Positions 26,460 to 36,282 of a DNA stretch of 64,000 bases are shown here, one piece after another (the first letter of the stretch is position 1; each line of letters starts with the position of its first letter). The stretch spans positions 1,488,001-1,552,000 of the forward strand of contig WSYJ01000149.1 of assembly GCA_020186115.1 (NCBI GenBank), read 5' to 3'. The stretch comes from Histomonas meleagridis (lineage: Eukaryota > Parabasalia > Tritrichomonadida > Dientamoebidae). The notes beneath the pieces were generated by a model. That model was not told the DNA's origin. It worked only from the letters and a program-made list of their open reading frames with translations, and searched no databases. The position numbers and the translations under genes are program-made.

Positions 26460-29186
26460 ATGCATGAAAATGGTGCATTTACGCCTGAAAAAATAGAATT
26501 AGCTTCTACACTTCTTTATCAAGGTACGGTTGAAAGGCAACAAGAATCAACATTTTATTTGAATGAATGGCAAAAATCCGCAAATTCTTTTAACATGGCT
26601 TATCAAATTTTGTTATCATCAAAGAACATTTACGCAATTCATACTTCATTAATAGTTATTCATGATTTTGTTAAACACAATTTTTTTAAAATGAATCAAG
26701 AAGAGCGTTTGAAATTTAGGGAATTCATGATAACGCAACTTCACAAGAACGTCCGTGTTGATATTTTAGCCACCAAGTTAAATGAAATTCTTGTAACGAT
26801 TGCATTATTTGAATGGCCTGAAAATTGGAATACTTTTCCATTTGATATTTATCCCCAAGGTATTGTAACAGAAAGTGTAGCAAATCTACATCTTATTCAG
26901 TTTCTTATTTCTGAAGTTTTAAATTCAACATTAGTAAATACAAATCGAAGACAAATTCTTCTCAAGTCTATTCACACTATTCTTCCAGCAATATTTGAAG
27001 TTGCCATTTCAGGCCTCAACGAGTCCAACAAAGTTCAAACATCTATTTCACTTATTCATGATCTCTCCAAAATTTCACCACTTGAATATTTTTTCAACAG
27101 ATCAATTCTTCACACAATCTTCACTGGATTTCAAGCGTTCGACTTAGTGCATTATGACAGTGTTCGTCTTGCTTCAAGACTTTTTATAAAACGAACAGAT
27201 TCAGAAAATTTTTTTCATATTTTCGCTCCACCGCTTCTTATGATGACATGTTCCGTCAAAGTTCATAGTATAAAGCTTTCGGCCTTTATGATAAAGCTTT
27301 TTATGAAATATGGTGAACTTTTTGAATCAATAGTATCATGGGATCCATCATCAGAAAATATCCGAAAACTCATCCTAAAAGAAACAAACATTGATGACTT
27401 CACTCAGCAATTCTTCATCCAATACATACGTACACTTAATTCTCCACTTGCTGAGAGCGAAAACAACGGAATTGTATGGCGGTTATGGTGTTCAATTTTG
27501 AATAGGGCGGTTTCGGCCGTTAGTGATAAACGGTTCCAGTCGACCGTTAACGTTGTCACTTTTCTCTTACCACAAATTATTCCATTGTTATTTAATTGTA
27601 TTGATTATTCAGTTGATGAAGGGATTATCAAAGATAAGAACATTTTCGAATGCTTTTCATTATTATACCAATTTAATCAAGATGCATTAATCCAATTTCT
27701 TACAAAACAATCATTATCAGTTCCATTAAATTATTTATTTGGAATTTTATGTTCTTCATTCTCTGAAACAATCGAATTAGAAATATATGAGAAAGTGTTT
27801 CCTGCCATTTTTAAAGAAATGGAAACATTTGAAATCGAATCACGATTTATTCAATCTGGAATATTTGCTATTACAAGATGCTTAAAATATCTTAAAAGAA
27901 ATCATTGCGTTCTAGGTAAATTATCAAGGTTTTTACTTAAATGTTTAGAATGTAATGATGAGTCAGTTCAAGATGCTTCTTCTCGTGCTTTAAATTATCT
28001 TTCTTTACATATGGGTATAATTTTCCAAATTAATGACGGTAAATTATTCGTTTCTCTGATGCATAACGTTGAAAATATATTAAGACTTCAATGCGGTACA
28101 AGACTTTATAAAGTTTTATGTCGAGAAATCGGATTCCATAAGAAAAAGGAGTTCCTTTATGAAGTGATCTCGAGACCGTTAAATCAGCGGTTTTTAACGT
28201 TCCTCGAAACTTATCCAAATTGTGATTGGGAACAAGTACAAGTAGCTTTTGATTGTATGATATATAACCCTTTACACTCAAGAAGTACTGGAGAAGTGTT
28301 CAAAAATTTGAGTAGAAGATTATTTGAATTAACAACAATATTCTTCGACAAAAACTTTCCTTATGAATTAATGGTAGAAAAATTGTTTTTGGTGTTTTCT
28401 GTGGGCATTTGTGAGTCTGATATTGTAGAAATACATCCTTTGATTTTGGCATTATTGAAAATGATTCATCAAAATCCACATCTTTATGTTTATTCTTTCT
28501 TCTTAGTTGCTTCCATTAGAAACACACATTCAAATTTTGATGAATTGTTTCCAATTATTATGGAAGAAATAATTGATCCTTATCTTAATAGTGGTATGGA
28601 ATTAGAACCCGATTATTTCGTAATGATCTCAAAGTTCGATCCCAAGGTTGTCATCATACCCAAGATATTAACCTCAATTTCATCAGGAATTCTTGATCTC
28701 AAATCTGACATAAATACATCTGCAATTTCTTGTTTAATAAGTCTGATATCAAAGATGTCACCCGAAGAACTTGTTGAATTCAACAAAGAATGTCGGAAGA
28801 ACTTTGTTTTCGCAGTTGTTTCATCTTTATGTGACATGTTGCATGTATCGTCTTTTTCACATCACATTTCACTACTTCAAATTTTTGTTAGAACTTCATC
28901 AAATCATGAAGAACTTGGAATAGAATTATATGAATCATTGAATTCAGCCACACCAGAACCGCAAGCGAATTTCTTTCAAATGTTTATTGATACATTGTTT
29001 AATGCATCTGATGATATATCAAAACTTTCATTAACTGTTCGAGATTTCTTATACGCAATACAAAGAATAACGCCAATTGGTTGGGATGAGATAGAGTTAC
29101 AGACACAAACAAATGAAGAAAGTAATCATTTTCGAAATGTGTTCTTTAATGAGCAACAATTAATTGCATCTGAAGGATTCCAATAG
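26460..29186 (+). CDS. XPO1: Exportin-1/CRM1-like karyopherin
   Basis: A 908-residue all-helical HEAT-type protein (CRM1 is about 1070). The N-terminus follows the CRM1 pattern: ASTLLYQGTVERQQESTFYL (importin-beta N-terminal helices), then KLNEILVTIALFEWPENWNT matching the CRM1 KLNMILVQILKQEWPKHW segment, then LHLIQFLISEVLNST. Exportin-1 carries leucine-rich NES cargo out of the nucleus with Ran-GTP. The NES-groove region cannot be aligned by eye, so another CRM1-related exportin remains possible. The start ATG is preceded by TAACCGC about 20 bp upstream and is divergent with the gene at 26381. Confidence 0.65.
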   Translation: MHENGAFTPEKIELASTLLYQGTVERQQESTFYLNEWQKSANSFNMAYQILLSSKNIYAIHTSLIVIHDFVKHNFFKMNQEERLKFREFMITQLHKNVRVDILATKLNEILVTIALFEWPENWNTFPFDIYPQGIVTESVANLHLIQFLISEVLNSTLVNTNRRQILLKSIHTILPAIFEVAISGLNESNKVQTSISLIHDLSKISPLEYFFNRSILHTIFTGFQAFDLVHYDSVRLASRLFIKRTDSENFFHIFAPPLLMMTCSVKVHSIKLSAFMIKLFMKYGELFESIVSWDPSSENIRKLILKETNIDDFTQQFFIQYIRTLNSPLAESENNGIVWRLWCSILNRAVSAVSDKRFQSTVNVVTFLLPQIIPLLFNCIDYSVDEGIIKDKNIFECFSLLYQFNQDALIQFLTKQSLSVPLNYLFGILCSSFSETIELEIYEKVFPAIFKEMETFEIESRFIQSGIFAITRCLKYLKRNHCVLGKLSRFLLKCLECNDESVQDASSRALNYLSLHMGIIFQINDGKLFVSLMHNVENILRLQCGTRLYKVLCREIGFHKKKEFLYEVISRPLNQRFLTFLETYPNCDWEQVQVAFDCMIYNPLHSRSTGEVFKNLSRRLFELTTIFFDKNFPYELMVEKLFLVFSVGICESDIVEIHPLILALLKMIHQNPHLYVYSFFLVASIRNTHSNFDELFPIIMEEIIDPYLNSGMELEPDYFVMISKFDPKVVIIPKILTSISSGILDLKSDINTSAISCLISLISKMSPEELVEFNKECRKNFVFAVVSSLCDMLHVSSFSHHISLLQIFVRTSSNHEELGIELYESLNSATPEPQANFFQMFIDTLFNASDDISKLSLTVRDFLYAIQRITPIGWDEIELQTQTNEESNHFRNVFFNEQQLIASEGFQ

Positions 29187-29527
29187 ACAAAATGTTTGAC
29201 ATGTTTTTTGTTTTTGTTGTTATTAAATTAATAAATTTATATTTTAAAATTTAATTTTTTTTTTTTTTTTTTATGAAATAATTATTTCAAAAAATTACAA
29301 TGAGAAATATGAAACAATATAATATAATAAAAGAAAAAATGATATGTAAACAACTATAGAGATGTACTCCATGATAATTATCGATAACAATGAAGTGTGT
29401 CATAGGTTATTTTTATATTTTGGTTTCTGACTAATTTTCTGAAGTTTCCGGTCAACTCTTTCAAAATTTGACTGTTTCCATTCGATCAAATTGAAAATTT
29501 CACCTTTTTATTTAACAAATTTGCGTA
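29187..29527. other. Intergenic with a long T run
   Basis: A T run of about 18 at 29253-29271 and AT-rich sequence. A CCGGTC at about 29447 lies 75 bp before the next ATG. No gene. Confidence 0.5.
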
Positions 29528-30979
29528 ATGCAAGAAGAAAGAAATCATAAAGAACAGAATGAATGGGAATTGGTTTTATCGATCAAGGATATAATTTTTA
29601 GTTTGAATGAAGGAAATAATACGCAATCGGTAAATATTATAATAGACAAATTTGATAAAGTTCATCCATTTTCTTTTAACTTAATTATTATCCAAATGAT
29701 ATATGATACATTTGCTTTAAGAATGGATAATCCTCTTATATATCTGAAATTTATGAAAGAAATTCAAGAAAAAAGCAAAATAAATATCATTGATGAATTT
29801 ACAAGTTATCTTCTTAATAAACGCACACATGAATCAAACTATCTCATTGATACTATGATTGAACAAAAAATTCTTGAACCAAAAATAGTTAGCAATATAT
29901 CAGATCCATATTTTACACATTATAAAGAAGAAACAAAACAAAGTGAACTATCAGTGAATGATCAGGAACTTCATAAGGAATTACTTAAAGAAGGACATAA
30001 TCCAAATGAAATTACAAAAATAATTCGAAATGATGATATAGAAAAACTTCAAGAAATATCATCACAAACTAATTTCAATTTTAATCAAACAATTGAGCCA
30101 TCATTATATGAAAGATGTTCATTTATTAACAAACCAAATATTTCATTAATTGATTATGCAGCATTTTTTGGCTCAATTAAATGCTTTAAGTTTTTATTAA
30201 TAAATGGAACAGATGTAAGTAACGCAAGTAAATATGCAGTTGCAGGTGGAAATGAAGAAATTATTCATATATGTGAACAAAATCATTTATCTTTTTATAA
30301 AGGACAAGAAACTGCAATTAAATTCCATCAAAATGATATCTTTTTATATCTTTACGAAAATAAAATTAAACAAATAAATAACTTTGAAGAACTCGGAAAG
30401 AAATGTATCTCTCATAATAATTATGAAATTTTCTCATTTTTACAAGAAAAAGGAATGACAATTAATGATGAAATTATTAATAAAACAGCATTAATTGGGA
30501 ATTTTTATCTTGTTAGATATTTTCTTAATGAAAAACAACCACCAAAAGACATTTTGAGTTTTTCTGTTCGATCAAATAACTTAGAATTAATTAAATATAT
30601 ATTGGAACAAAAAGACATTAATATTAACGAAAGAAGTATTTATATGTTTTATTTAAAATTTATTTACATAATTTGGAAATTATTTAAAATATTTCAAACA
30701 GCACTTATGCTTGCATCTTCAAATAATAAAATAGAAATAGTTAAATTACTTCTTGAACAAAAAGAAATCGATATTAATGCTAAGAATAGAATTTATTTTA
30801 ATAATTCAATATTTGAAAATTATTTTTGGAAATTATTTAAAATATTTCACACAGCACTTATGGATGCATCTTATGATGGTCATGCTGAAATAGTCAAATT
30901 ACTTCTTGAACAAGAAGGAATTGATATTAATGTTAAAGGTGTTTATTTGCTTTATTTGGATTTTATTTTAATATTTTGA
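29528..30979 (+). CDS. DUF3447/ankyrin-repeat protein, second locus
   Basis: A 483-residue frame from an ATG. The N-terminal region is shared with the gene at 16524 (LHKELLKEGHNPNEITKIIR, ERCSFINKPNISLIDYAAFF, KYAVAGGNEEIIHICEQNHL). Ankyrin units follow. The first two spacers after ankyrin units are 63 and 66 nt and happen to stay open, adding hydrophobic inserts (IYMFYLKFIYIIWKLFKIF) between units. The third spacer (83 nt) introduces the stop at 30977-30979. Seven more ankyrin units continue downstream to 32157. The predicted protein as read through is therefore probably not the real product. If the spacers are removed, a regular 33-residue ankyrin solenoid is conceivable. Confidence 0.75.
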   Translation: MQEERNHKEQNEWELVLSIKDIIFSLNEGNNTQSVNIIIDKFDKVHPFSFNLIIIQMIYDTFALRMDNPLIYLKFMKEIQEKSKINIIDEFTSYLLNKRTHESNYLIDTMIEQKILEPKIVSNISDPYFTHYKEETKQSELSVNDQELHKELLKEGHNPNEITKIIRNDDIEKLQEISSQTNFNFNQTIEPSLYERCSFINKPNISLIDYAAFFGSIKCFKFLLINGTDVSNASKYAVAGGNEEIIHICEQNHLSFYKGQETAIKFHQNDIFLYLYENKIKQINNFEELGKKCISHNNYEIFSFLQEKGMTINDEIINKTALIGNFYLVRYFLNEKQPPKDILSFSVRSNNLELIKYILEQKDININERSIYMFYLKFIYIIWKLFKIFQTALMLASSNNKIEIVKLLLEQKEIDINAKNRIYFNNSIFENYFWKLFKIFHTALMDASYDGHAEIVKLLLEQEGIDINVKGVYLLYLDFILIF

Positions 30980-32157
30980 TATTTGAAAATAAAAGTTGGA
31001 AATTATTTATAAAATTTAAAACAGCACTTATACTTGCATCTTCACATAATAAAAAAGAAATTGTTGAATTACTTCTTGAACAAAATGGAATTGATGTTAA
31101 TGCTAAAGATGTGTATTTGTTCTATATAAAATTAATTTTAATTATTTTGGATTTCAAGATATTTTTTGGTAATTATTTACTTTATTTAATACTGCACTTA
31201 TGTGGGCATCTTTACAGAATTATTTAGAAATTGTTCAATTACTTCTTTCACATGAAGGAATTGATATTAATGCTGAAAATATTTTATTGACTAAATTGAT
31301 ATTTGTGTAAATAATTCTGGATTCCAAAATATTATTTGGAAATTATTTAAATCATTTAATACGGCACTTTTAAATGCTTCTAAAAGACATACAGAAATAG
31401 TTAAATTACTTCTTGAGCAAAAAGAAATTAATGTTAATGCAAAAAATATTTATTTGCTTTATTTAAGATATATTTCAATAATTTGATATTTCAAAATAAT
31501 ATTTGGAAATTATTTATAACATTTAAGACAGGACTTATCGAAGCATCTGAAAATGGTCATACAGAAATAGTTAAATTACTTCTTGAACAAAAAGGAATTG
31601 ATATTAATGCTAAAGATATTTATTTGTTTCATTTAAGATATATTTCAATAATTTGATATTTCAAAATAATATTTGGAAATTATTTATAACATTTAAGACA
31701 GGACTTATCGAAGCATCTGAAAATGGTCATACAGAAATAGTTAAATTACTTCTTGAACAAAAAGGAATTGATATTAATGCTAAAGATATTTATTTGTTTT
31801 ATATAATATTTATTTTAATAATTTTGGATTTCAAAATAATATTTGGAAATGATTTAAATTATTTAATACAGCACTTATGTTTGCATCTTCAAATAATTAT
31901 GTATATATAGTTAAATTGCTTCTTGAACAAAAAGGAATTGATATTAATGCTCAAAATGTTTATATGTTTTAAATAATTTTTATTCTAATATATTGAAATT
32001 TCATAATAATATTTGGAGATTATTTAAAGTATTGAGTACAGCATTTATGCTTGCATCTTCAAAAGGTTACACAAATATTGCTGAATTACTTACTACCCAA
32101 AATGGACTTGATATTGATACTAAAGATGTTTGTTTATATTATTTAAATATTGCTTAG
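30635..32157 (+). repeat. Array of nine ankyrin units with constant 83-nt spacers
   Basis: Units (87 nt, 29 codons; the fifth is 84 nt) start at 30698, 30851, 31021, 31191, 31361, 31528, 31698, 31868 and 32038. They read TALxxASxxGHxEIVKLLLE then QKGIDINAK. The spacers preceding them are 63, 66, 83, 83, 83, 83, 83, 83 and 83 nt, with the final 83 before the last unit (eight counted when the sub-array borders are included is uncertain by one; seven are exact). The spacers begin about GATATTTATTTG and end about GGAAATTATTTAAA...TTTAAT before ACAGCACTT. Repeat period is 170 bp. The last unit reads DVCLYYLNIA and stops at 32155-32157. Units 6 and 7 with their spacers are nearly identical. 83 is not a multiple of three, and most spacers hold stops in the coding frame. 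Confidence 0.9.
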
Positions 32158-32541
32158 TTAGTTAGAAAGGAGCTGAATTGTTTCACATATAAATATAATC
32201 ACTTATAGTTAATTTAATCAGATTACAATAAAATGAAATTTAAAAATATTTTTTTCCTTTATTATTATACTTATTGCTGTAAAATTTTCAATATTACAAT
32301 CTAGTTGATCAATTATTTAATAATTGATTTAATAGTCAAGAAAAATTCCTTTCAATGTATAGAGCTACCCAAGGATCCACTTAAAGCATTATGTATAAGC
32401 ACGAAGAAGTTGTATATAAATTAATGCTAGATTAACTCACTACATAATTCATTTAATAGAGATGTAAATCTTATCACAACTGATTTATATGGATGTTGTT
32501 GAGTTTGTTTTTTTTTAGTGTTATTATTATTTTAAGTAGTT

Positions 32542-32628
32542 TATAACGTTAAAGTCAATTCCTTTTTGTTCAAGAAGAAATTTAACAATATCTATGTGGC
32601 CTTTTTCATATGCACAAATTAATGCTGT
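32542..32628 (-). pseudogene. Isolated ankyrin unit in inverted orientation
   Basis: The minus strand encodes TALICAYEKGHIDIVKFLLE then QKGIDFNVI, one 29-codon unit of the locus-2 type. It has spacer-like AT sequence on its far side but no open reading frame around it. It lies 385 bp beyond the end of the array and points back toward it. Confidence 0.7.
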
Positions 32629-32697
32629 TCTATTTTACAAGTTGATATAATTGAGTATTTTTATCTATTTTTCTAATAAACTTATAGCTACATTCAG

Positions 32698-32796
32698 ATG
32701 GATAAATTTCATAAAATATTTTCATTCATGATTTTCATACTCGCTTTGGTTCATGCTGAAAATATGACAAAAGAAACCATGGAGGCCTTGATATGA
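32698..32796 (+). CDS. Short ORF with signal-peptide-like sequence
   Basis: A 32-codon frame: MDKFHKIFSFMIFILALVHA then ENMTKETMEALI and TGA. It has a textbook signal peptide (basic N-region, hydrophobic core, AxA-like HAE cleavage) followed by almost nothing. It is likely the surviving 5' end of a gene for a secreted protein, or chance. Too short to be confident. Confidence 0.25.
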   Translation: MDKFHKIFSFMIFILALVHAENMTKETMEALI

Positions 32797-32944
32797 AATT
32801 GAATACAGATCTGAGCCGAATTTAAATTAATAAATTCATATCTTATATATCATGACACATGATACACATAATGTTTATCACATTAAAAAAATCAAGAAAT
32901 ATCACGTGATGAATTATTTAGACATTATTTCGTTGTTGCGTTTG

Positions 32945-32959
32945 ACGGTTACGACGGTT
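32945..32959 (+). promoter_or_regulatory. Paired ACGGTT elements upstream of RPS8
   Basis: ACGGTT at 32945-32950 and 32954-32959, followed by a CGGTTTT at 32964, within 45 bp of the RPS8 ATG. A CCTTTTTGC stretch sits just before the ATG; CCTTT is reminiscent of the T. vaginalis M5 element, a link I make from memory. Confidence 0.5.
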
Positions 32960-32989
32960 TTATCGGTTTTGGCTTGGCCTTTTTGCAAA

Positions 32990-33589
32990 ATGGGTATCAC
33001 CCGTATGGGAGATCTTAAGCGCGCAAAGTCAGGTGCTCGTTCAGTTGCCTGGCGTAACAAACGTAATCACGCAGTCGGTCGTCCAGCTGCTAACACACGT
33101 ATTGGTGAAAAGAGAATCCACCTTGTTCGTACACGCGGTGGTAACTACAAGCGTAGAGCTCTTCGTCTTGACCATGGTACATTCTCATGGGCATCGGAAA
33201 ATGTTTCACGTAAGACACGTATCCTTTCTACAGTTTATCATCCATCTGATAACGAATTCGTTCGTACAAACACACTTACAAAGGGATCTATTGTTTCAAT
33301 TGATTCTGCCCCATTCAAACAATGGTACGAACGCCATTATGGAAAAGGACTTGGTCGTTCCCAATACGAAAAGCCAGCAAATGTCAGCGAAAGAGTCAAG
33401 CAAAGATGGGAAAAACTCGCTAACGAAGCTCCACTTGCCAATAACTTAGTATCACAATTCGATCAAGGACGTGTTCTTGCTGCCATTGCATCACGCCCAG
33501 GTCAATGCGGTCGTGCTGATGGTTATATCCTCGAAGGTGAAGAGCTCGATTTCTACATGGCACGCGTTTCTAAGAAAGGCAAGAAATAA
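32990..33589 (+). CDS. RPS8: 40S ribosomal protein S8 (eS8)
   Basis: A 199-residue protein starting at MGITRMGDLKRAKSGARSVA; the open frame runs 46 codons further upstream through the promoter and is not used. Typical eS8 features are the N-terminal GDLKRAKSGARSVAWRNKRN, RPAANTRIGEKRIHLVRTRG, GTFSWASENVSRKTRILSTV and a C-terminal GQCGRADGYILEGEELDFY. The length is close to other eukaryotic S8 proteins. Codon use is richer in C/G than in the neighbouring genes, as expected for a highly expressed gene. Confidence 0.97.
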   Translation: MGITRMGDLKRAKSGARSVAWRNKRNHAVGRPAANTRIGEKRIHLVRTRGGNYKRRALRLDHGTFSWASENVSRKTRILSTVYHPSDNEFVRTNTLTKGSIVSIDSAPFKQWYERHYGKGLGRSQYEKPANVSERVKQRWEKLANEAPLANNLVSQFDQGRVLAAIASRPGQCGRADGYILEGEELDFYMARVSKKGKK

Positions 33590-33988
33590 ATGAGTAAACA
33601 TTATTCAAATCACTATATATCCATTTTATTATCCGACATCTACGTCAGGTATGTGCTAAAGTATGTAACGAAAATAATTACTGATTTGAATCTGAATTTT
33701 ACAAAATTTTAACTTCACTAAAAAAAACTTCACCATAAAAGACGAATGAACAGAGTTTAATATCTAATTATAATATGAAAATATCATTTTTTTTGATATG
33801 TGCATATTTCACATAAACTACAAAATCGTTCTTCATTTATATTAATGATTAACACCATTAATGCTTTTCTCATAGTTTGATTTAATTAATTAAATCAAAG
33901 ATTAGAGTTGAATTTAGAGAAACAAAATTTATAGGCGACCGTTAAAAATAAGACATAAAAAAATAAAAAATTAAAAACTATTTGGATT
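33590..33988. other. Convergent intergenic region
   Basis: The 3'-3' spacer between RPS8 and a Rab gene. It holds a perfect 24-bp palindrome (33876-33899) and a GACCGTT at about 33937. No gene. Confidence 0.5.
33876..33899. repeat. Perfect 24-bp AT palindrome
   Basis: TTTGATTTAATT followed by its exact reverse complement. It sits between two convergent genes and could form a hairpin in either transcript, so a role in 3'-end formation is possible. Confidence 0.6.
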
Positions 33989-34597
33989 TTAACAGTTGCA
34001 AGGCTTCTTTTCTTTTTGCGTCTCTTTTGTGACAGTGATTGAAATAGGCGGGATATCAAGGTGTGTAGTTACATTAAGAAATGTTTTGAAATATTTTTCA
34101 AAAGCTTCAGTGATTCCATCACCTGTCTTAGCAGAAACCTTTGCTGTTTGGTTGATGTTGTGCTTCTGTGCCCATTGTTGAATGGTTTCATCAGAAACTT
34201 GTGATTCCATATCAGATTTATTACCTAAGACCAAAACAGGTAAAGGTTGTTGCTGATCGAACTCAGCGGTATCAAGAAACATATTCAAGTAGATTTCAAT
34301 TTCACCAAAGCTTTGAAGATTTGTTACATCATAAACAAGAATAAGGCCGTTTGCTCCTCTTAAAAGAGATGGTGCAACACTTCTAAATCTTTCTTCACCT
34401 GCAGTGTCCCACAACATGATATTGATTTCTGTTTCATCAATATGCATTGTATGAGGAACAAATCCAGCGCCAATAGTTGCTTGTGTATTTTGTAGGAAAG
34501 TACCGTTACAGAACCTATGAATTACACAGGTTTTACCTACGCTAACAGGACCAAGAACAACAATTTTTAGATCGATGCTGCTGGGAGGTTTACTCAT
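33989..34597 (-). CDS. Rab-family small GTPase (Glu at switch-II Gln position)
   Basis: A 202-residue protein from MSKPPSSIDLKIVVLG; the longer frame to 34714 lacks Rab homology. G1 is GPVSVGKT, G3 WDTAGEERF, G4 GNKSD, G5 VSAKTG, and the C-terminus is KKPCNC, suited to geranylgeranylation. The switch-II catalytic Gln (Q61 of Ras) is Glu. The closest look is Rab5/Rab22-like (ERFRSVAPSLLRGANGLILV), but subfamily assignment is uncertain. By family knowledge it would act in vesicle traffic. A TCATT initiator-like sequence lies about 12 bp before the ATG. Confidence 0.9.
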   Translation of the reverse strand: MSKPPSSIDLKIVVLGPVSVGKTCVIHRFCNGTFLQNTQATIGAGFVPHTMHIDETEINIMLWDTAGEERFRSVAPSLLRGANGLILVYDVTNLQSFGEIEIYLNMFLDTAEFDQQQPLPVLVLGNKSDMESQVSDETIQQWAQKHNINQTAKVSAKTGDGITEAFEKYFKTFLNVTTHLDIPPISITVTKETQKEKKPCNC

Positions 34598-35144
34598 TTG
34601 GCAAATGAAAACGATAAACTTAACGTAACTTTTGAGGCAAAAATTGTAAGAAACGTTGCATTCAATTTGGGGGTTACGATCATAAAACACTAACAGATAA
34701 TTAGCAACTAACACATTCTTATAAGCATATAGTTATTGCAAAAAGACAAATATTTATTTCGTATAGGAATCATCTAATTATGGGTTATCATAAAAAGTGC
34801 ATATTTTTTTATATTTGAAATTATTATCATCCAAACAAACAAACAAAAATGATTTCAATAACCTCACTAAAATAAAGATAACCTTAAAAAAACAAAAAAT
34901 TGCTCATGTTTTCCAGAATAAAATTATCATATAATTAACAAATACTTTAAACCCCAAAAAACTATAAAAACAAAGCTATGCAGTTATGCTCAAATCACAT
35001 TAATGTAATGTTGGAAAACAATGGAGAACAAATTTGTTAAAATGAAATTCAAAAACACAAAGTATGAGCCATAACTTATTATGGTCACTATAAAATGTAA
35101 ATAGTTAGTAAAAAGACATGGAAACTCCAAATATAAAAATGTAT
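34598..35144. other. Intergenic, AT-rich
   Basis: No gene. ACTAACACA occurs near 34690 on the plus strand, close to the trichomonad branch-point motif, but no gene there could use it. Confidence 0.5.
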
Positions 35145-35918
35145 TTAAAGAGGTAAATCAAATATTTGGTTGGAAAAATCTGTTAAACTTAAGGAGATTT
35201 CATCATTATCTGCATTCATATCTATCATACTAGAGTAAGGAATATCACTTTCGTTATCAAATTGATGCTCTATATCAAAATCACTGATTTTAAAATCATT
35301 AATAAAAACAGGTTGTGTTATGTTTTGTTGTACCGGTTTTTCTTCTGTAGTGGCAGCGGTTCTTATTGACCATTGCCTTAGTTCACTTGTATTCTCTTTA
35401 AATAAGATTAGAAAATTTACCAATTCTGAGTTAATGTCGCCGCGCGAAACGGACGTTTTATATCCCATTAACCTAAGTGCGCCATTTATAGATGATTTAC
35501 ACTTATTTATCAAATATTTCAGTTGACGGGAATTGATTGCAATTCCGCAGTTGAGTTGACAAAGACCACACACACAGCAACGGATGTGATCCAGATTGTC
35601 TCCTCGTTGGGAGTACCTTATGATCTTCTCAAGGCAATCCTTGAGAATTGTTAAGCGTTGTCCCCTATGTCTCTTTTTAGTTGCTTCCAAAAGTTTTTCT
35701 TGGAGCGAGAGATAAGATTTTTGATCTGTTTCTGTAAGTAAGGAAAAATACTTTGGTCTTTCTTGATTCATGAAAGAATTTTTATGCTTTTTTAAAAGTG
35801 CCATAATTGACAGGTTTATTGGCAGTTTTAATTGTTTGCAGGTTAATGGCTTCGATAGATGAGTACTAGTTAGTAAATTTATGTTAATAGGTATTTTATA
35901 TGCTCTAGAACTTTGCAT
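35145..35918 (-). CDS. Initiator-binding-domain (IBD) transcription factor
   Basis: A 257-residue frame; alternative starts are Met39 (35804) and Met51, and the conserved part begins at RPKYFSLLTETDQKSYLSLQ. It continues with IRCCVCGLCQLNCGIAINSR and KCKSSINGALRLMGYK. This is the pattern of trichomonad proteins with the IBP39-type winged-helix domain (IBD, DNA contacts in the SSINGxLxxMGY helix). The C-terminal 60 residues are acidic with hydrophobics (SDFDIEHQFDNESD, DEISLSLTDFSNQIFDLPL), as in activation domains. It likely binds DNA in the nucleus; its target motif is unknown. It is a paralogue type different from the IBP39-like gene at 61203. Confidence 0.75.
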   Translation of the reverse strand: MQSSRAYKIPININLLTSTHLSKPLTCKQLKLPINLSIMALLKKHKNSFMNQERPKYFSLLTETDQKSYLSLQEKLLEATKKRHRGQRLTILKDCLEKIIRYSQRGDNLDHIRCCVCGLCQLNCGIAINSRQLKYLINKCKSSINGALRLMGYKTSVSRGDINSELVNFLILFKENTSELRQWSIRTAATTEEKPVQQNITQPVFINDFKISDFDIEHQFDNESDIPYSSMIDMNADNDEISLSLTDFSNQIFDLPL

Positions 35919-36282
35919 GTATGATAAACATTTGCAAAAGTATAAAAATTATCCGGGATAAATTATACTTGAGTATCCCATTTTCCATAAAGTTATGTCT
36001 ATACTTGATTTAATTTTATGTGAAAATCATACAAGGCTTTATAAAATTGTTGTTTGTGGTTTCAGGTTGGAACAAAATATTGCACTAAGTCTAAAGAAGT
36101 AAGCACACAGCTTTTTGGTATTCCAACAGTGTAATTACACTGTTTAATATAGAAAAAATTTGTTATATTTTTCATAACTGATTTAAGTTTTATTGTTCTT
36201 TTACTTTCAAATAATTTTGAAATTATTTCTCACTGATAGATTCTATGGTTGTTGAAATTAAAATACGACATTATGCTTTGTT
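35919..36282. other. Intergenic with a perfect palindrome
   Basis: No gene. It contains a 20-bp palindrome at 36125-36144. Confidence 0.5.
36125..36144. repeat. Perfect 20-bp palindrome
   Basis: AACAGTGTAATTACACTGTT is self-complementary with no loop. It is 139 bp from the RUVBL1 relic. It may be a dimeric protein-binding site or the scar of an excised element. Confidence 0.6.

Noticed and set aside
30635..32157. AT-AC (U12-type) introns in the 83-nt spacers
   Set aside because: Spacers start near ATATTTATTT and end near AC, but the U12 donor ATATCCTT and branch motif TTCCTTAAC are absent, and I know of no U12 spliceosome in trichomonads.
32852..32989. 46-residue N-terminal extension of RPS8
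   Set aside because: eS8 begins MGI.R; the extension covers the ACGGTT promoter elements and has no homology.
34685..34700. ACTAACACA as an intron 3' end
   Set aside because: It lies upstream of a minus-strand Rab gene and no plus-strand exon is available to use it.
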